Source: an uncultured Collinsella sp. (GTDB lineage Bacteria > Actinomycetota > Coriobacteriia > Coriobacteriales > Coriobacteriaceae). From it: 9,172 nt of DNA. Where the stretch lies: NCBI GenBank assembly GCA_902493545.1, contig CABUQI010000049.1, positions 1 to 9,172 on the forward strand, written 5' to 3'. The notes beneath the pieces were generated by a model. That model ran no database searches and had not been told where the DNA came from. It worked only from the letters and a program-made list of their open reading frames with translations. Shown piece after piece: positions 6,277 to 9,172 of this stretch. A program made the translations under genes and the position numbers. Numbering within the stretch: the first letter of the stretch is position 1; every line of letters starts with the position of its first letter.

Positions 6277-6307
6277 ATGGTGTCAGCGCTGTATCTTATG
6301 TATAGAG

Positions 6308-6337
6308 TTCGGACATGGCAAAAAGATGCGATATTAT
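6308..6337 (+). promoter_or_regulatory. Possible promoter of the polysaccharide operon
   Basis: TATTAT at 6332-6337 is a good -10 hexamer (five of six). TTCGGA at 6308-6313 lies 18 bp upstream but matches the -35 consensus at only three positions. Transcription would start near 6344, leaving a leader of about 40 nt before the ATG at 6385. Confidence 0.4.
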
Positions 6338-6384
6338 ACGAGCAGTTTTGTCGATATGAACTAGGGAAATGAAAGGCAAGCTGC

Positions 6385-7041
6385 ATGACCCTTCTCGAAC
6401 TGTTCCAGCTGCTTAAAAAGCACCTTAAGCTGGTCATCGCCCTCCCGGTGGTCTGCGCGATCGCCATGGGCGTCGTCTCCTTCACTATGATGGACAACAC
6501 CTACACCGCCACGACGAGCATGTACATTCTCGCCAAGACCGATGGCAGCCAGACGAGCTACTACAACGACCTGTCGGCGAGCCAGATGCTCTCCAACGAT
6601 ATCGCGACGCTGCTCGATAGCGACAGCGTCAAGAGCGGTGCTGCTAAGGAGCTGGGTCTTTCCAACTTGGATGATTACAAGGTGAGCGTTACGAGCGAGA
6701 CCACGACTCGTGTCATTTCGCTGTCCGTGACCGGCGACAGCCCCGACGGTGCCGCCGCTGTCGCCAACGCCATTGCCAACTCGGTGTCTACCGTGGCTCA
6801 GGACGTTGACGCCGCCCAGGCCGTCAACGTGATCGATAAGGCAAAGATCCCCAACCAGCCCAGCGGCCCCAACCGCAAGCTCTACATCGCGGTCGCCGCT
6901 CTGGCCGGCCTGTTCGTCGCCGTTGCAATTGTCGTGCTGCTCGACATGCTCAATACCCGCGTCCGCTCCGTTGACGATGCCGTCGAACTGCTCGGTGTGC
7001 CCGTTATCGGTCGTTTCCCCGTTTTGAAGGGCGGTAAGTAA
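6385..7041 (+). CDS. Wzz/CpsC-like polysaccharide chain-length and kinase-adaptor protein
   Basis: A 218-residue inner-membrane protein of the polysaccharide co-polymerase family (CpsC/YveK type), which sets polymer length and activates the partner tyrosine kinase. The layout fits: a short cytoplasmic N terminus with LLELFQLLKKHLK, a first transmembrane helix at about 16-36, an extracytoplasmic region of about 120 residues with YTATTSMYI right after the helix, a Pro-rich motif (IPNQPSGPNRK, 155-165) just before the second helix (about 166-187), and a cytoplasmic tail (TRVRSVDDAVELLGVPVIGRF). GAAAGG at 6371-6376 lies 8 nt before the ATG. The kinase gene starts 3 bp after the stop, so translation is probably coupled. 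In Gram-positive bacteria the adaptor and kinase are commonly separate proteins, as here. Codon choice is strongly biased to C- or G-ending optimal codons, which suggests good expression. Confidence 0.93.
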   Translation: MTLLELFQLLKKHLKLVIALPVVCAIAMGVVSFTMMDNTYTATTSMYILAKTDGSQTSYYNDLSASQMLSNDIATLLDSDSVKSGAAKELGLSNLDDYKVSVTSETTTRVISLSVTGDSPDGAAAVANAIANSVSTVAQDVDAAQAVNVIDKAKIPNQPSGPNRKLYIAVAALAGLFVAVAIVVLLDMLNTRVRSVDDAVELLGVPVIGRFPVLKGGK

Positions 7042-7044
7042 TTC

Positions 7045-7800
7045 ATGGCCCGTAAAAAGAAAACCAGCGATACCCTCGCCTTTAGCAACGCAGCCAAGAC
7101 GCTGCTGGCAAACATTCGCTTTGCGAGTGTCGATACGCCGATCAAGTCCATTACCTTGACGTCCTCCATCCCTAACGAGGGCAAGTCCACCATTGCGGTC
7201 AACCTGGCTCAGGCCATTGCGACCAGCGGCAAGAGCGTCCTTCTCGTCGAGTGCGACATGCGTCACCGTACGCTTGCCAACCTGCTGGGCCTCCGTCATT
7301 CCGGTGGCCTGTACGCCGTCCTTTCCGACCAGATGTCGATTGACGAGGCTGTCGTCGAAACCGGCCAGCCCAACTTCTTCTTCCTCGATGCCGAGCCGCG
7401 CATTCCCAACCCGGCTGACATTATCGCCTCGCGCCGCTTTGCCAAGCTGGTTGCCGCGCTGGAGGAGAAGTACCAGTACGTCATTTTCGATACGCCGCCC
7501 GTGGGCACCTTTGTCGATGCCGCCGAGGTCGCCGCGATTACCGACGGCACCATCTACGTTGTCCGTGAGGACTTCGCCAAGCGCAACGAGATTCTTGCCG
7601 CCTTCGACCAGCTCAACAAGGCCGAGGTTAACGTAATTGGCACGGTCATGAACTGCTGTGAGACCTCGAGCCATGACTACTATTACTCTTACTATGGCGA
7701 GGACAAGGGTCAGAACAACGCTGTTGCCGGAGTTAACCCTGCTGTTGGCGGTGCCGCTGCAACGGGGACCCCTGCGAAGGCGAAGCGTTTTAAGAAATAG
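7045..7800 (+). CDS. CpsD/CapB-like bacterial tyrosine kinase for polysaccharide synthesis
   Basis: A 251-residue cytoplasmic BY-kinase that autophosphorylates on a C-terminal tyrosine cluster and, with the membrane adaptor encoded just upstream, controls polymer assembly and export. Visible motifs: Walker A SSIPNEGKST at 40-49, Walker A' LLVECDMR at 66-73, and Walker B VIFDTPP at 146-152. The tyrosine cluster is HDYYYSYYGED with Y212, Y213, Y214, Y216 and Y217. A flexible tail rich in Ala, Gly, Pro and Lys (about 222-251) follows. The N terminus is very basic (ARKKK), which may help contact with the membrane adaptor. The length fits the family (about 230-250). The phosphatase gene begins 24 bp downstream, completing the usual phosphorylation cycle. 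The structural genes for the polymer are not in the window. Confidence 0.95.
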   Translation: MARKKKTSDTLAFSNAAKTLLANIRFASVDTPIKSITLTSSIPNEGKSTIAVNLAQAIATSGKSVLLVECDMRHRTLANLLGLRHSGGLYAVLSDQMSIDEAVVETGQPNFFFLDAEPRIPNPADIIASRRFAKLVAALEEKYQYVIFDTPPVGTFVDAAEVAAITDGTIYVVREDFAKRNEILAAFDQLNKAEVNVIGTVMNCCETSSHDYYYSYYGEDKGQNNAVAGVNPAVGGAAATGTPAKAKRFKK

Positions 7801-7824
7801 CAACGACGCAGATAAGAGGGCGAT

Positions 7825-8472
7825 ATGAGAGACATCCACTGCCATATCCTGCCCGGTGTTGACGACGGCGCGGCGAACCTCGAGCAAAGCTTAGCGATGC
7901 TCGAGGCGGCCCGCGCCGTCGGCGTTACGCACATGGTGTGTACGCCACACTGCCGGGACCCGTATTTTGACTTCGAAAAAATGTGGGAGGCCTATCGACT
8001 GCTTTGCGCGCATGCGGGCGATATGCATTTGCAGATGGGCTTTGAGGTCAATCATGCCAAGCTCATGGATTTGGGCATCGAATGGGCCGATCGCCTGCAT
8101 TTCGATGGATCAAACGAGTTTTTGCTTGAGCTCTCGACGCGTGCTGATTCGTATGACTTTGAGGAATACGAGAACACGATCTACGATTTGCAGTGTCGCG
8201 GTTACCAGGTGATTATTGCCCATCCCGAACGCTATCGTGCGATTCAAAAGGATGTGAGCGTAGCTGAACACCTGGTCGACCTGGGCTGCAAACTGCAGGC
8301 TTCGGCGGACTTTATCGCAGGTGGACGATTCGGTCGCGAAAAGAAGCCGGCGCAGCGCCTGTTTAAGCAGGGCCTGTACAGCTATATCGCGAGCGATGCC
8401 CACAACGTGGGCCACTACGACTGCCTGGCAAAAGCACGCGCGAAGTTTAGCGTGGGAGCTCATTTCCGCTAA
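7825..8472 (+). CDS. CpsB/YwqE-like PHP-family protein-tyrosine phosphatase
   Basis: A 215-residue metal-dependent phosphatase of the PHP fold, expected to remove phosphate from the tyrosine cluster of the CpsD-like kinase. Metal-ligand motifs are all present: DIHCHILPGVDDG with H5 and H7, CTPH with H42, E74 in GFEVN, AHPERY with H133, and SDAHN with D191 and H193. AAGAGGG at 7814-7820 lies 4 nt before the ATG. It follows the kinase gene directly on the same strand, the order seen in capsule and exopolysaccharide loci of Gram-positive bacteria, though the gene order differs between species. At 215 residues it is a compact member (relatives are about 240-255); the shortening is at the C terminus after the last metal motif, so activity should be kept. 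Codon use is less biased than in the two preceding genes. Confidence 0.93.
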   Translation: MRDIHCHILPGVDDGAANLEQSLAMLEAARAVGVTHMVCTPHCRDPYFDFEKMWEAYRLLCAHAGDMHLQMGFEVNHAKLMDLGIEWADRLHFDGSNEFLLELSTRADSYDFEEYENTIYDLQCRGYQVIIAHPERYRAIQKDVSVAEHLVDLGCKLQASADFIAGGRFGREKKPAQRLFKQGLYSYIASDAHNVGHYDCLAKARAKFSVGAHFR

Positions 8473-8511
8473 AATTTTTCCCCAACGTTCGCATCGAATG
8501 AGGGGGCTGCT

Positions 8512-9012
8512 ATGGATATCCAACTTAAGACGGGTTGCTTTGATGACGCGGCGCTGGTGCGCCGCGCCGTTTTTATGGACGAGCAAGGCTACGAGAGCGA
8601 GTTCGACGCTATCGATGAGGCACCGACTTGCATCCATATGACGCTCTACGTTGACGGCGAGCTCACCGGCTGCTCGCGCGTGTTTCCCGAGGAACTGGAG
8701 CGCGCGGCAGATGCAGAGGCTCCGGTTTCGCCGGCGTGCGACTTGGACGAAGGCGTCGCAGCGGGGGAGACCTATATTATGGGTCGCGTCGCCGTGCTGT
8801 CCACTATGTGCCGTCGCGGTCTGGCAAGCAAGATTGTCGAAGCCAGCGAAGCTGCTGCGCGCGATGCCGGCGCCAAGCTCATGAAGTTGCACGCACAGGA
8901 GTACGTGCTGCCGCTCTATGCCAAGGCCGGCTACACGCAGATTGCCCCGGTGGACTACGAAGACGAAGGCCAGCCTCATGCCTGGATGGCCAAGCGCATG
9001 GGCGACAGATAG
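8512..9012 (+). CDS. GNAT-family N-acetyltransferase
   Basis: A 166-residue cytoplasmic acetyltransferase of the GNAT fold, which transfers acetyl from acetyl-CoA to an amine. The acetyl-CoA motif is seen at 92-106 (RVAVLSTMCRRGLAS), followed by a helix and the segment LHAQEYVLPLYAKAGY (126-141), and a C-terminal EDEGQPHAWM. These match the YitI/ElaA-like branch of small GNAT enzymes whose substrates are mostly unknown. AGGGGG at 8501-8506 lies 5 nt before the ATG. The gene lies 39 bp after the phosphatase on the same strand with no clear terminator between, so it may be read through from the polysaccharide operon; whether it acts on polymer precursors cannot be told. A loop rich in Ala, Glu and Asp (about 61-86) precedes the core motif. 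Family sure, substrate unknown. Confidence 0.92.
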   Translation: MDIQLKTGCFDDAALVRRAVFMDEQGYESEFDAIDEAPTCIHMTLYVDGELTGCSRVFPEELERAADAEAPVSPACDLDEGVAAGETYIMGRVAVLSTMCRRGLASKIVEASEAAARDAGAKLMKLHAQEYVLPLYAKAGYTQIAPVDYEDEGQPHAWMAKRMGDR

Positions 9013-9073
9013 GGACGTTCCTTTTCTGCCGGCAGCTGGGGACACTCCTTGGCAATCGACGCATGGGTGTTCC
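9012..9073. repeat. Repeat-like element with two GGGAC..TCCTT units, an inverted unit and a central palindrome
   Basis: GGGACGTTCCTT (9012-9023) and GGGACACTCCTT (9039-9050) match at 10 of 12 positions and start 27 bp apart. Between them lies a perfect 10-bp palindrome CTGCCGGCAG (9026-9035). GTGTTCC at 9067-9073 can pair with GGGACAC at 9039-9045 as a 7-bp stem with one G-U wobble. The block begins exactly at the last base of the acetyltransferase stop codon. The arrangement resembles dispersed REP-like or MITE-like intergenic repeats; I believe similar GGGAC-type motifs are scattered in coriobacterial genomes, but a search is needed. Confidence 0.45.
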
Positions 9074-9076
9074 AAC

Positions 9077-9130
9077 ATACAGTTTTTCGATTCCGTATGT
9101 ATATATGCGCGCTAATAGGTTATAAAATCT
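9077..9130 (+). promoter_or_regulatory. AT-rich stretch, possible promoter of the next gene
   Basis: This segment is clearly more AT-rich than its surroundings and contains TATATA-like runs (9096-9107) and TTATAAAAT (9120-9128), which includes good -10 boxes. No well-spaced consensus -35 box is evident. The location between a repeat-like block and a possible gene start at 9155 suits a promoter. Confidence 0.3.
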
Positions 9131-9154
9131 AAGTCTGAACATAGCAGGTCTGCG

Positions 9155-9172
9155 ATGCGGCTCGGGCAACCG
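9155..9172 (+). CDS. Possible start of the next gene, cut by the window edge
   Basis: ATG at 9155 is preceded by AGCAGG (9143-9148) with 6 nt spacing, a fair ribosome binding site, and by a possible -10 box about 30 bp upstream. Only six codons (MRLGQP) are visible, so the product cannot be judged and the call could be wrong. Confidence 0.22.

Larger units (their letters stand above)
6209..6384. other. Intergenic leader between the PhoR-like kinase and the polysaccharide genes
   Basis: This 176-bp gap has no convincing ORF. It holds four symmetric elements: GTGAATTTCAC (6224-6234), a 12-bp stem hairpin (6233-6261), TGTTGCGCAACA (6265-6276) and CAGCGCTG (6284-6291). They are followed by an AT-rich promoter-like stretch and the ribosome binding site of the Wzz-like gene (GAAAGG, 6371-6376). 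Confidence 0.6.

Noticed and set aside
6361..7887. A 508-codon open frame on the minus strand opposite the Wzz-like and kinase genes
   Set aside because: It lies wholly antisense to two genes with clear family motifs and tight ribosome binding sites. Its translation is low-complexity, rich in Gly, Val, Asn and Arg, as expected when strongly biased GC-rich codons are read on the other strand.
8471..8511. AAAATTTTT run after the phosphatase as a terminator
   Set aside because: There is no GC-rich stem before the T-run, and the next gene begins within 40 bp with its own ribosome binding site, so read-through is more likely.
8110..9078. A 322-codon open frame on the minus strand opposite the phosphatase and acetyltransferase
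   Set aside because: The opposite strand encodes two proteins with intact active-site motifs. The antisense product shows no recognisable domain and spans the intergenic repeat-like block.

Overview
The window looks like a chromosomal segment of a high-GC Gram-positive gut actinobacterium of the Coriobacteriia, probably Collinsella or a close relative. That assignment is an inference from GC-rich codon use, Gram-positive family types (separate CpsC/CpsD-type proteins, VanRS-like and PhoPR-like two-component systems), strong Shine-Dalgarno sites and protein style; no database search was possible. I see eight complete protein genes, one gene cut by the left edge, and possibly the first codons of another at the right edge. 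No rRNA, tRNA, CRISPR array, prophage or intact transposase gene is visible.

Left part (1-3008): a minus-strand D-alanyl-D-alanine carboxypeptidase (peptidase S11, PBP5 type, 3' end off the window) is divergent from a plus-strand two-component system. That system is an OmpR-type response regulator (1048-1743) and a four-helix membrane histidine kinase (1770-3008) that resemble VanR and VanS. The 197-bp divergent gap carries a CTTAA direct repeat with an 11-bp period, the layout expected for an OmpR-family regulator. The pair could sense cell-wall stress and control wall trimming; no vancomycin-resistance ligase genes are present here.

Middle part (3112-6208): pstB, the ATPase of the phosphate importer, stands without pstS, pstC, pstA or phoU in the window. 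It is followed by a PhoP/PhoB-like response regulator and a PhoR-like histidine kinase. pstB has an unusual N-terminal extension of about 45 residues. A perfect 14-bp palindrome lies between pstB and the regulator. A strong hairpin after the kinase probably ends this unit.

Right part (6385-9012): an exopolysaccharide or capsule control module. It contains a Wzz/CpsC-like chain-length protein, a CpsD-like bacterial tyrosine kinase with a C-terminal tyrosine cluster, and a CpsB/YwqE-like PHP-family tyrosine phosphatase, followed by a GNAT acetyltransferase. The first three would form the phosphorylation cycle that controls polymer length and export; glycosyltransferases, flippase and polymerase are not in the window. 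The leader before this module holds several inverted repeats and a probable promoter. The last 160 bp, after the acetyltransferase, hold a small repeat-like element with a palindrome, then an AT-rich stretch that may be the promoter and start of the next gene.

Overall the segment is a surface and envelope control region: peptidoglycan trimming, two sensor systems, phosphate uptake and surface polysaccharide. All gene families are known. The less ordinary points are the gene arrangement, the candidate operators, the pstB extension and the repeat near the right end. I found no clear evidence of a wholly new system.
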